NCBI RefSeq assembly: GCF_000002995.4
Contig: NW_025062476.1
Coordinates: forward strand, 3,777,001 to 3,841,000
DNA length: 64,000 nt
DNA from: Brugia malayi
Lineage: Eukaryota; Nematoda; Chromadorea; Rhabditida; Onchocercidae
Reading direction: 5' to 3'
The notes below the pieces were generated by a model. That model did no database searches and had not been told where the DNA came from. It saw only the letters and a program-made list of their open reading frames with translations. Positions within the stretch are counted from its first letter, which is position 1. Each line of letters opens with the position of its first letter. Below are positions 38,001 through 50,392 of the stretch, in pieces. The position numbers were made by a program, and so were the translations under genes.

Positions 38001-41000
38001 ATTTCATAAAGAAAAAATTGAAATAGATGGGTAAAAATTTTATCAAATTTTATTTTGATCAAAGAATTTATCTGAAAGAATTATTTATGATAGCTTAGCA
38101 AATTAGCTTAACATAATTTAGAAAATAATATATTAACACAAAAAATAATATATTGTCACTTTTTACTATTTTCCTTTTGAAATGATGCATAAGAAGATAA
38201 GAAATAAAAAAAAAATAATTATGTAATCGGATCAAAAGAAAATTCAAATAAATTTTTGTAAATGACTTTTCCCTTTTTAATACAAAAATTATTATTTCAA
38301 TTTAATAAACTTATTCATATGCAAATACTACTCATTTTTAAATTTATTTATACACAAAAATTATTGTTACATCATAATGACAAAAAAACAATGAAAGGCC
38401 TTAAAAGTTATAAAAAATGCAGTACGTAACAGGGAAAAAATGATATAAATACGGTATATAAAAATACAGTATACAAAGAGTACGGTAAACAAAGAATACA
38501 GTATGCATAAAGAATACAGTAAGCAAAAAATGCAGTATGTATTAATAATTGCAGAAATAAAGAAGGGAAGAAAAGTATAACTTTTAAGATGACCGTAGGA
38601 ACAATGCTACATATTATGGAAGAATTGAATGATTATGGGGTAATTGATTATATTCTCATTTTTTTTTACAATTCATAAGTTTATTTTTTAAATGCCTTAT
38701 CAATAAGCTTATATGCTATATGATTTCATAGCTTAATATAAGTTTAATTTCTTATTTTAAAATTTTTAATATTTATTATGAGACTATTATATGAATATAA
38801 TAATATATAAGGAAATTTCTGTAATTTTTTTTAATAAGAAAAAATTGTTACTATTGTTGGATTTTCATATGAAAAGATAAATTAATAAAGATAAGGAAAT
38901 ATAATTATTTTAATGTACAAAGCAATTAATTAATTAGTTCATACATCTCCTTATAATTATCATTTGTAGTACTGCTATATGCATTTGAAACCAGATAATA
39001 ATATTAAATTTGGCATTGATGAATCGCTGTGCATAAAATCGGGCCTTTTAGATATTCGTCTTCGACCAATAATTAGAACATATTGTTTTTCAACTAGTGG
39101 TGAGCATTAATTTGCAATTTTAAATTTCATTTTAAAATTTAACAATTGAAAATAACAAAATTAGCAAATTCGTCGCTTACAGTAATTCAAAACTTTGATA
39201 ATAATTAGGTACTCTAATTAAGATGGAGTATGATATATGGAAACTTTTTATGAAGAATGATAAGTTAGAAATTTGATAGTGAAATAATTTAAGTGATAGT
39301 GTGATTCAACGAATAATAATCAGATGTATTAAAAATATTATCTGATAATTTATAAACATAAAAAGAGGTTGATGAAATGTATGATATCAAAAAGAATAAA
39401 TTCTACATTCTATTCAAAATTAAAAAAATTTATATTTTATAAAAAATTTTTTTTAATTAATTTATAAATATTATTTCAAAGATTATGATGATTATTGTCC
39501 ATTCATAACACCTGATACGAACAAAACGCACGACATATTATGTTGTTGTAATCATCAACATTTCTGCAATTACAATGTGAGTTTCCTTTTTTATAGATTT
39601 CCAATTCATTTTAACCGAAAAAAAAATTTTTTTTTTCTAATTTTCATTTGTTAAATTTACCCAAAAATAAGGGGAAAGGAAGCAAAAAAATAAACTAATC
39701 TTTGGCAAAAATTATTTTAGCTAAAAATAAAAAAACAATCCACAAGATAGATTAAGAATTTTTTATCATTTAACTAATCACAGATTTATTTTCTGTTTCG
39801 TTTTTTTTTTTTTTTTTTTTTTCTATAATTATTTAATTATTATTTTTTAAATAAACTTTTAGCCTGATATTTATACAAAATTAGCCAACCAAAATGCTAC
39901 TCGTCCAAAATGCTTCTATAACGATAGATATCAGTATTTATTCAATCAGTATTACGTCAATTCAACGCATAATGACGTGTGCTTATTACATTTTATTGAT
40001 AGTAACACAATAAATGATATTAGCACAACTAGCAGCAAAAATGGTTCAATTTTTCACTTATATCCAGGTGAATAGTTCAATCATTTCTAAATATTTATTC
40101 ATAAAATTATTTCTAATATTTATTCATAAAATTATTTCTAATATTTATTCATAAAATTATTTCTAATATTTATTCATACAATTATTTATAATATTTATTC
40201 ATAAAATTATTTATAATATACATTTCAATCATTTCTAATACATTTATATAAATAAATAATTAATTTTATATTAATAATATGTGTAAATGGCAATTGGAAA
40301 TTCATTTAGGAAATGGATTTTATCCGATTGATTTTTCATATACATTCCTGGAAAATAATACTTGTACATATGTTGAAGTAGAAGTAAGATTGAAATCGAT
40401 TTTCTAATTAAACTAATCATTTGATATCTTTAATCATATCACTGCACTATAATTAATATTTGACTATTTAAAGCCAATAATATTTACTAATAAATGCTTT
40501 GTAGCTATTTACAGTACAAATAACTTGCAAAAACTTATAAATGCGAATTTTTAATGATTGATCAAAAAATAAAACAAACTTAATAAACTTTTTCTTACAA
40601 TTTATTAAATAAAAATATATAATTTATTAATAATTAATAATAAATGAAAAACAAAAAAAACCGAAAATTTATAAATGAAAAAAAACTTTTTTACAGATTA
40701 GTACAGCTACTATTAAACGATCCGTTGATTGTTTTAATGAAAAATTTAATACAAATTATATGCCATTAAAAGTATTCGTGTGTAGTTGTAGTCTACGAAA
40801 GGATGGCAATCATTGTGATCAAAAATTGGAAACAGAAATTGCAAATCGTGCAGAGAGATTTGTTTGTTTCATTTCATTTAATTAAAACAATTTTATTTTA
40901 ATTATTAAAATATTTCTTTATAATATTTAATTCTATCATTGCATATATTTAATAAATTTATTTAAAAAAAAAAAAAATGAATTTACAGCCGAATGAATCA

Positions 41001-43949
41001 TTAACAAAATGTATTAAGTATGAAGCAAAGGGAGCAGAAGTGAAAAGAAATGAATTAGTATATGTGCGCCACACTTCTTATTGTTTTGTTGAAGCATCCA
41101 TAATAATAGATCTAAAATATGGTCTGTTATCAAATGCAATAATAAATTTATTTCATTATTAATTAATTTTTTAAAACGCAAAAAAAAAAAAAATAAAATA
41201 AAAAACATTAAGCAGTTTAAGCATTTATAGAACAATAAAATAATAAATAAATTATTAATAATTACTCTCATTTTTTTCTAATTTTCTTTTTTTTTTGAGG
41301 TGTGAAAGTGCTTGTCAGAGGAAATGGTGTGACACGACAAGTAGCAGAAGCAAGTAAAAGAAATTTCAATCACATAGCATTTTCAATGTATAATTTGTAG
41401 GTTACTAATTCTTTTAAATTATTATCACAATTTTTGCATCACATTATGAGTATTTAAATTTATATGATTTTTGCATAAAATTCACTTGTAATTAATTTTA
41501 CCTCATCAAATTAATTGAAAAGAAAAAGAAGAAATTAAAAAATGAAATTGTTTGAATATTTTTAAGAATTGAAACATTTTAATGTCTTATTCAAAAATTT
41601 CAATTTTTCTTCAATAATTTAAATCATTTTCATGAGTGGAACGGAAACGCAATTTTGCAAAACTTATTTAACTGATGAAGTTTTTCCTGTTGGCGTATGT
41701 TTTTGTCGTACCTACGACATTAGCGCACCTGCATGCAATAGTGATCCAAAAATGATATCAATGGCTAAAAGAATGCTAATCATAGAGGCAACTAATCATT
41801 ATGTATAGTTCTCTTTACTTCTCGATTAATACTCAAATTCAAATACTTAATTCATTTCTTATATATTATATTCATATTTAATAAATCATTGAATATATTT
41901 ATAACAATGAAACATACAAAATATTGATTATTTAGTTATTCGGTTTTTTGCATTAATTTGATTACTTAATTATTCAAATTCAGTTATTCAGCTTCAGTAT
42001 TCAGTTGTACAATTAGATATATTTTAAAAAAAGATTAAAATTTCAAAATTATTTTATTTATTAAAATTAGCTATCAATGATACAAAACTTTCCTTTTTTT
42101 TCCAACAAATGACATAAATCATTTGAATTTAAAAAAAAAAAAATAAAATTTATTTGCAGTCACGTTTTGTATATCTTCATAAATTGAATACAGCTGGAAA
42201 TTTATGGTGTCTCTCGAGTCCATTTTATGCAAAAATCATTTTTGATGGTTACTTTCATTAATAATTTTATTCATATCAAATATTATACATATAATATTGA
42301 TAAATGAGACGAGAATAATTCACTTCAAAAACTGACTTAATTGTTGTTTTTGAAAAAGTAAATAAACTAGCTATATTATTAATATCTAAATAATCAGGTG
42401 ATAAAATACCTTCTAACCATGTCAAAAAGACATTAAGAAAAGTTGAAAAGTTCAAAGTTAACTTACTAAATAAGAATAAACAAAATCCCTTACTTAATGT
42501 ATGATAATTATAGAAAGAATACTGTCGCAAACATTTTGTTCGTAAAAACGAAATATGAAAAACGATAAAAATTACAAATAAAAAAAGAATAAAAATTTTT
42601 TTTAATATTTCTAAATAAAAGGAAGCTATTATCAACTCATAATATACCTATACCAAATATAATTGAATAATAACTAAATTCTATATGATACTTATAAAGT
42701 TTTTAAAAAGTTATTTTTCATGTATAAATTCTAAATTTGCTATATTTAGTTAGACTGGAAATACAATCAAATAAGTTATAACTTTAAAAATTAGCCATCC
42801 ATTGGAGTAATAATGAGAAAATACTACAAGTAATGAGATTTACATTTTGAATGATAGTAAATTTCTCGGCACTCTAAGTAATATATCAAAGATTTAATAC
42901 ACATAAAAGATAGTACAAATAAAATTAAAATAATTAAATGAGTAATCAATCAAATAATGACCTGTCCAAATAAATCAAAAAAAAAAGAAAAGAGTCAAAA
43001 AATCAAATTAAACTTGACAAAAACAAAAATAAACTAAATATTAAAATAACTCTAAATAACTTATTAGGAACAGAATGTAAAATAATAAAAGTATTATTTT
43101 AGATCAATGTAAGATGGAAATTAGATTCAACAAAAAATTATTAAATAAATTATAAATGTGAAAAGAAAGTGCATTAATTTTGAAATTATAAATAATCAAA
43201 ATTATATTGCTAAATTAAAAATTTGATTTGAAAGAGTGGAAATTTCAGCAATTGTTAAAAATTATTTTAATTACTAATTATATCATCGAAATATAATATA
43301 TCACTAATTTGCTTCCCTTATAAAATTTATTTTAATTATAACTATCGTTTTTTTTTGCAGGTAAAACAGATAAATTTTATAGAAATTCGAAATGTGTTAC
43401 AGAGCAGACCGAATTATTAAAAATTGAAAGAACTCATAGGCCAAAATTATTTGGTAAATAATTTAAATGGTTTATTATTTTGATTATTTGTTGTCCAATA
43501 GCTTAAATCATCGTTGTGTTTCTGTTTCGATTGAAATTTTTGAAAATAAAATTAAAAAAAAAAAAAAAAAACGATGGAAGAATTTTATTCGGCTTGAAAT
43601 TATCATAAAAAAAGAGTATTAAAAAAAAAATTTAAGAGTTAAAGAAAAATTTATTGAAAAATAAGAAATTAATTTTAAATTCTTTATTTTATTCTTTTTT
43701 CCAAACAATTTCACAAAATACAATTTTTCTTTTTTTTTTTTTTTAGATAATTCAATTTTTTGTGATTCAATTTCATTCTTAGCCGATAAATTTGGCTGTT
43801 TTGATTTAAATTGGAATGAAGAAAAAGAATTGCAAATATCACAGGGAAGTAATGTGTTTTGTTGTTGTAAAAATGAAAATGATTGTGACACAACATCGTA
43901 TCAAATTCAACATTTAATTTTTCATTTAAGAAAAACATTGAATCTTTAA
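35094..43949 (+). CDS. Secreted multi-module Cys-rich protein of uncertain family
   Basis: Exons: 35094-35150, 35918-35988, 36089-36278, 36504-36716, 36903-37091, 37426-37513, 37943-38030, 38555-38639, 38970-39099, 39482-39576, 39863-40067, 40310-40383, 40697-40861, 40989-41121, 41300-41396, 41637-41802, 42160-42247, 43361-43453, 43747-43949 (TAA). All phases agree; about 809 residues. The start gives a signal peptide, MLKLLFRLAIFLILH. The rest is five or six diverged modules. Each opens with a Cys followed by an aromatic (KCYRP, VCYTYG, YCYMH, KCFYND) and closes with a Cys cluster then a further Cys: FITCCNEC, FCCCYGIILRDC, LCCCNHQHFCN, VCSCSLRKDGNHC, VCFCRTY and FCCCKNENDC. The CCC-x5-CN ending recalls three-finger/activin-receptor and nematode ET-module folds. 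Those are guesses; I do not recognise an orthologue. There is no transmembrane end or anchor, so it is probably extracellular. The weakest splice is the acceptor TTTTCATGAG before 41637. Confidence 0.72.
38416..38545. repeat. Degenerate short repeat within an intron
   Basis: Irregular copies of a word like ATACAGTATGCAAAGA recur about seven times, with ACGGTA and GCAGTA variants. It ends close to the acceptor of the exon at 38555. Confidence 0.6.
40086..40225. repeat. 25-bp tandem repeat, about 5 copies, intronic
   Basis: Units start near 40103, 40128, 40153, 40178 and 40203 and share AATATTTATTCATA and AATTATTTCT. The last copies change CTAAT to ATAAT. It lies just after the donor at 40067. 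Confidence 0.9.
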
Positions 43950-44864
43950 TTACTATTATATCAATTAGCATATTATCAATTCCTTTTTATCAGTTATTGT
44001 TATCGTTTTCTACACAATTTAATTTTTATTATTTACATTATAAAAAAATATATATTTTACTACGTTGTGTTTCATTTGTTTTTATTAATATTTGTTATTA
44101 ATTATTAACAGCAATGATAAGTGATAAGTAATAAAAAAGTAAACAGTTACAATTTTTTGAATTATCTGTACGAAATGACTACCAAAGTTTACTTTCTAAT
44201 AAATATTAAAACAAAATGATTTATACTATTTGCTATTTCATTCAAACTTATCATTCATCCATTTTTGCATTAATCAATAATTAAATATTATTAATTAATA
44301 AAAAAAATTTTTGCTTTCTTTTTTTATTTTAACTGTTTTGCATAATTCAGATAATACTAGCAATCGTTTTTTTTTTTCCACTTTTTATTTCAAATATTTA
44401 TCATTTCATAATGACTGATAATTAATATAAGTAAAAATGGAAATGCTAACCAATAATATAACTAAAAATTCATTTTCAACTATTAGAATTACTTAAAAAT
44501 TATGCATGAAATCATTAATCTAATAAAAATTTCAGTTACTTAATCCTAAAATTATTTTTATCAGTGCTATGTTTGATTAAGCATTGATATTTTAATCAAA
44601 GAAATCTATAATTAAAATAATTAAATAATAGATTAAAGTAATTAAATAATGAAATAATAGAATATTGCTTTAATTTAATTTTGTTTGTTAAACAAAGTTT
44701 CAAATAACTTTGTGATAAGCAAATTAGTATTATGCATTTTATTATCAAAATATGAATTTTAATGAAAAATCAGTGAATAATATTCATCATTAATGATTTA
44801 TCAATAATTTAATTTCACAAATAATTTTAACGTGAAATCACTTCCACAATTTATCATATCTTAC

Positions 44865-44874
<10 letters not shown>

Positions 44875-44909
<35 letters not shown>
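44875..44909. repeat. (CT)n tract
   Basis: An almost pure CT run of about 35 bases, 0.9 kb past the stop of the Cys-rich gene. Confidence 0.9.
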
Positions 44910-44912
<3 letters not shown>

Positions 44913-45934
44913 CTTTAGTATAATATTTACCGTTGAATTTATCTTAATTTTAACTTTATCACATAGATTACATATTCATATTATGTGATATATTTTTTAT
45001 CCAAGACACTTTTGAAGAGATTACTGTCACACTGTCACCTTGTTTCAGTATTAATTGATAGGTATAGGATTTCTCTCGGTCCTAATTAATTCACCTGATT
45101 GTTTAATTTATCAATTAATTTCTATATGATTACAATTTTAATATTAAATTTTATATTCCAATTAATATTATAAATATTATATTTCAAATGCAGTAAACAT
45201 ACATTAAAAAATATAATAAAATGTGATAAATAACAAAATGCAGAAAATTCCATCACTATAAGGAAATCAAAATAACTTTTGATAATTATGATAAAACAAT
45301 TACCTTAATCTAATTCTTTTTTTTTTTTTATTCTCAATCGCTTATTACAAAATTTTAACAAATATATTCGATTAACTTTTAAGAAGGAAACAAATCAATT
45401 TATTCTAATAATTATCAGTAGATCTGTTAAATTTTATCAAATAGATATACTTACTATTCATGTAATCCTAAGAAAAACTCTCATATTTTAGTTATATAAT
45501 AAGCTTTAAACAAATAAGTAAGCCAATAGTTTATAAAATACAAAATAAAATTTTAGGATGGATTTTAATTTAAGTAATACTTTACAAATGAATTTAAGTA
45601 ATACTTTTTAAAAAAATTACTTTATTTGTTCTTTTCTTTCTTTCATTATTTATTATTGTTTTGTTCATTTATTTTAATCTTTTTCCTTTTTTTCCATCCG
45701 CATTCTTTCACTTTCTACGATTTACTCAAATTTTTTTTTTTTATTTTAATACCAGAAAGAACACAGAATTTAATTTCTTTTTTTTTCAAATTTATTCTTT
45801 ATTTAATATAGTCTGACCACATTTTCTTGCTTTGAAATTTTTTACAAATCAAATAAAATCCGTAATAAATCACAAAGAAAACGGAACATTCACAATCCTT
45901 GGTTCCGTCACAACAAGGCATTATTTGCTTCCTT

Positions 45935-46495
45935 TTTTCACTTTTCACATCATAGAAAGCGCAATCTGGTTTCACTCTCCACGTCACAGAAAAGCGCAAT
46001 CTGGTTTCACTCTTCACGTCACAGAAAAGCGCAATCTGGTTTCACTCTCCACGTCACAGAAAAGCGCAATCTGGTTTCACTCTTCACGTCACAGAAAAGC
46101 GCAATCTGGTTTCATTCTTCACGTCACAGAAAAGCGCAATCTGGTTTCATTCTTCACGTCACAGAAAAGCGCAATCTGGTTTCACTCTTCACGTCACAGA
46201 AAAGCGCAATCTGGTTTCATTCTTCACGTCACAGAAAAGCGCAATCTGGTTTCACTCTCCACGTCACAGAAAAGCGCAATCTGGTTTCACTCTTCACGTC
46301 ACAGAAAAGCGCAATCTGGTTTCATTCTTCACGTCACAGAAAAGCGCAATCTGGTTTCATTCTTCACGTCACAGAAAAGCGCAATCTGGTTTCATTCTTC
46401 ACGTCACAGAAAAGCGCAATCTGGTTTCACTTTTCACGTCATAGAAGGCATAATCTGGTTTCAATTTTGCCCGTCACATAAAGTATAATCTGATT
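45935..46495. repeat. 35-bp minisatellite, 14 well-kept copies plus degenerate ends
   Basis: Units start every 35 bases from 45959 to 46414 with GCGCAATCTGGTTTCA and continue through TTCACGTCACAGAAAA. Variation is mostly at two C/T positions. Degenerate copies flank both ends (CACATCATAGAAA before; GGCATAATCTGG after). Because 35 is not a multiple of three, three units make a 35-residue period in translation and leave both strands open over long stretches. This does not look like a gene. Confidence 0.95.
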
Positions 46496-48629
46496 TACTT
46501 ACGTCTGATGACACGTTTATTTCAATATTCAATCATTTTTAATTAATCGTTGACACAAACTTATAGGATTCTTTTATAGTACATTAAAATGAAAAGGAAA
46601 AGGTGGAAAAGTATTCAATAATGATCAATTTCTAACAAAATTTCTTTCTCTTTCATCTCTGCTAAATAAATTACTTTCATTTAAATTTAATTTAAAGGAA
46701 TTTTTTAAATGTTTAATTAAACTGATAAGTTATCAAAGTAAAAGTGATAACGATTTTTGAAAATAATCAATGAAATTATTACAAAATGCATTGGTTGTAT
46801 TGTCATAAAGTAAATGATCGTTTTCCGGTTTTTACATTCATTAATTAATTCATTAATAATAGCTAATCATTTATTCAATGAAATCCTATCTGTGACAATC
46901 ATTTCATTTCTATTTTTCCGGACAAAATTTTAATTTCGTATATAAATTAAAATTACAATTATTTCTCAAATCGAATTAAATTAAATTGTATTTGCTCTGT
47001 CCGTGGATATGTTACAATTAATTTTGAACTTTGAAAAGATTCATTTATTTATTTATTTTTTTTTTTAAAATAATTTTGAAAATGATTTAATTTATCTTTC
47101 TTTTCTTTTTTTTTCCTTGGAATGAAATGACTGAAAGAAATTATTCTCTAAGTCTTCAAATCTCGGAAAATTATTTAAAAGTCAATTGCTAATAAATAAA
47201 TTGAAAATATAATTTGACAAAAATGAAAAAAAAATATTATTTAAAATGCAAAATAAAAAGAAATAAAGGAGAAAAGAGAAATAATTGAATGAATAAAAAA
47301 ATCAGAAATTTAAAATTGAGAAAATTTTATCAATTCATTCTAATTGTTTGCACTTAAATGTCTTTCCAATCAAATTTACCACTCAAATTCTGTTGAGTTA
47401 AAATTTAAATCTCTAACTTTTCAAATTTAATTTTTAAGCCATTCCATTCAATGATGATTTTGTCTTTTTTTTTTTCTTCATTTTTCATAAAAGCTTTTTT
47501 ATAAGCTGAAAAAAGAAATGAAATTAAAGTTGGAGAAGAGAGAGGGAAAGAGAGAGGGAAAGAGAAAAAGAAAAAAGGAGTAGAAATGGACTAAAATTGA
47601 AAATAATTCTCATAAATGGAGGATGGATTGAATTAGTCTAATTATTTATCAAAATCACTTTAAAAAGGAAAAAAAAAAATCTTTAAAAGCTTTTATTTTA
47701 TTTCGTTTCTTTTTTTTTTTATTCTAAAATTTCATTCCAAAAATGCATGTATATGTGTGGAATATAGCATAATTTAATTTAAAAACAAATCTAACTTAGC
47801 TTTGAAATGGCTTACATTAATGGATTAATTCATTTTCTTCTATTTCCATTTATTTCATTTCAATTTTTTAATAATAAAAAACAAAAGAGAAAAAAAATTC
47901 ACTCATTTTGAAATTGGTAACAATTAAAATTATACTATTTCATCCATTATTTTGAAAAATAAAAAAATAGAAATTAAAATTAATAAATAAAATCTGACAT
48001 AAGCAAATAATTTAGCCTAGGCTTTTAGTATTTTAATGGTTTTTAATGGTTTTAAGTTTATTTAAATTCATTGCAAATTTTGTTTACTCCAAATTTTTTT
48101 TAAAAAAGTTTAATTAACTTTGCAATGGTACATATATATGATAAAAATTTCAACATTTTTTTAAATTATTTTCAACAAATTTAGTAATTATTATAGGAAT
48201 TATTTAAAAATAATTCAATCGGATGAAAATATTAATCGGAAAAGAACAAAGCTAAAATTTTCAATGGAAAATATTATGCATAAAATTGGAAACAAGGTTA
48301 ATTCTAGCAATTTTTTTTTTTTTTTAAATTTAATTTTTAATTTCATTTTATCATTTGTCTTTTCATTAGAGTAATTAATCAATTGTTTACTCCATTTTGT
48401 ATTACTTCTTTTAATTATTAAATATGCTTGTGGAATACTGAACGAATGCTTTACAAAAAAGTAAAATAAACAAAAGTTCATTTACGATTACGACAATTGC
48501 GCCATTTCTCTATAGTGTGTGTTTTATGTGTATTCTTCCAGTATACCGTAAAAATAACACAAAACTTTTCCGAAAGATTTGATGAATGAAATAAACGATA
48601 GAATAAGTCGGAAAAGAGCGATGAATAGA

Positions 48630-48648
48630 TGACGTCACAGCCGGAAGT
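48630..48648. promoter_or_regulatory. CRE palindrome next to an ETS-type site
   Basis: TGACGTCA at 48630-48637 is the full CREB/ATF palindrome. It is followed three bases later by CCGGAAGT (48641-48648), the ETS core. The surrounding 200 bases are richer in G+C than their setting. Such pairs are common in animal promoters, yet no gene start is known here. Confidence 0.35.
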
Positions 48649-50392
48649 AAAATAAAATGGAAATGGACATGTAGTGGACACTGGATGACTGACCATTTCT
48701 CAAATTTCTTCTATTCCAAACATTTAGCAGAGGAATAGATAGTATCGTAAATGGTGTTTGAAGTGATAATAATTTGATCAATTTAAAAAATGAGAATAAT
48801 TAAAATCAAATTTATAAATAATTTGAAAATAAAACTTTGTGTCACAAATTTTTTTTTCTAAGTCCACACGACATTGATAGTACAATTGTTTGTTTCAAAT
48901 TTCACTTATTTGAACTAATTGAAATGAAAATTTGAAAAATAAAAATGATGTTAAATTACGATTTTAATTTAACTGTATCAATTTCTCTTTTTCTTCTTTT
49001 TTTTTTCTTCAAAAATTATGGTTTGCATAGTGTAATAGTATCATACACATCATAATGATATATCATTTAAATTATCCTTTATCAAATTTTATTCAATTTC
49101 AAATTTTTGACTTTTTTAAATTCTAATTTCTTTTCAGATATGGGTTGCATTATCAAATTTTATCAGTGTAATCACTTATCAGAGAAGAAATATGGTATAA
49201 TTGGAGACGATGTAATGCAACTTGTAATATGCGTTGTACATATTTGGTGCATCTATAAATAATCAAATTGTAAACAATTTCATTTAGTAGTTAAGATTAT
49301 CATAAATTACTCTTTACATATTATCAAATTTTATCAGTGAGTATCAAGTTTTATTAAGCAGTTAGACTTTGAAATTGATAAGGATTAAGTTTTGAACTAA
49401 CAACGTGAAACTTTCTTTATACTATCATATTCTATTATAAGTGAAAAAAAAGGTAAAAAATGTTTATTTGAAAAAAAAAAAAAAGGTAAAATTTAAAGTA
49501 TTGAATAAGTAAGCTACAATTAATATCTTAGTCAGAGGTCAAGGTGATCAAAAAAAAAAAAATTTACAGAATATTTTTTCTTAAGTTTTTTTAATTTTAA
49601 TTAATTTCTAATGGATTATATTCCAATTTAATGAATTTCATTTGTATTAAAAATTTCACTAACATATATAATTTTTAATTGATTCACTCATTTATGAAAT
49701 AATAATTAATTAAGGAAAAAAAACTGTTTGTTAAAATTATTCTCTAAAATTATGTTATTTTAGGTCATCAAAGAATTGAAAATATTATAAAAGCTTTTTA
49801 TCAAAATTTAACTTTAGACATATCATTTTAATCATTGATAAAATTGTTTAGCAAATGTTAGCAATTTGTTTATTTTTTAATTCATTAATAAAGTAAACAT
49901 GCTTAAAATTAAATTACAATGCATGAGATGTATATATATTTGTAGCAATTCGATAATAGTTTTATCGTTTTTTAATCAAAATTTTAATTAATAATCAAAA
50001 TTTGCCATTGTTTAACAACTAAATAATCTTTTATCTAATTCTCAGAAGAATAAAAAATTTATTTAATTTTAAAGCAAAATAAAATAGTTTCATAATTATT
50101 TTCACATTGATAAATATGATAATATCATCATCATAGTGATAACGGTTTGTGAAATTTTTAGCATAACAAAACAATTTTAGTAAAAAAAAAAAAAAAAAAA
50201 AAGGAAGGAAAGAAAAGAAAAAAGTACCTATGCTATTTATCAATTTATTTATTGAAATAAGCTAAAATAATAATAATAATTGAAACATCTTTCAAAAAAA
50301 AAAAATAAATAAATAAATTTCAATTATGAGTTTATCACTAAGTTGTCACTAAATAAATATTTCATCGTTATCATTTCGTTCATTTCCCTCTT

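Larger units (their letters stand above)
43950..50392. other. Convergent intergenic region
   Basis: This lies between the 3' ends of the Cys-rich gene and the glycosyltransferase gene. It holds a CT tract (44875-44909), a large 35-bp minisatellite, a GA-rich run (47534-47575) and a motif cluster near 48630. Frames at 45626-45811, 48215-48481 and 48478-48696 have no family features. AATAAA words near 44200 could end the Cys-rich transcript. TTTATT at 50244-50249 (AATAAA on the minus strand) could serve the glycosyltransferase. Confidence 0.55.

Noticed and set aside
45832..46488. 218-codon plus-strand open frame
   Set aside because: It is produced by the 35-bp minisatellite; three units repeat as 35 residues, with no conserved ends or splice context.
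48478..48696. 72-codon minus-strand frame near the CRE/ETS pair
   Set aside because: No family features and no splice partners; the G+C rise is better explained by a regulatory segment.
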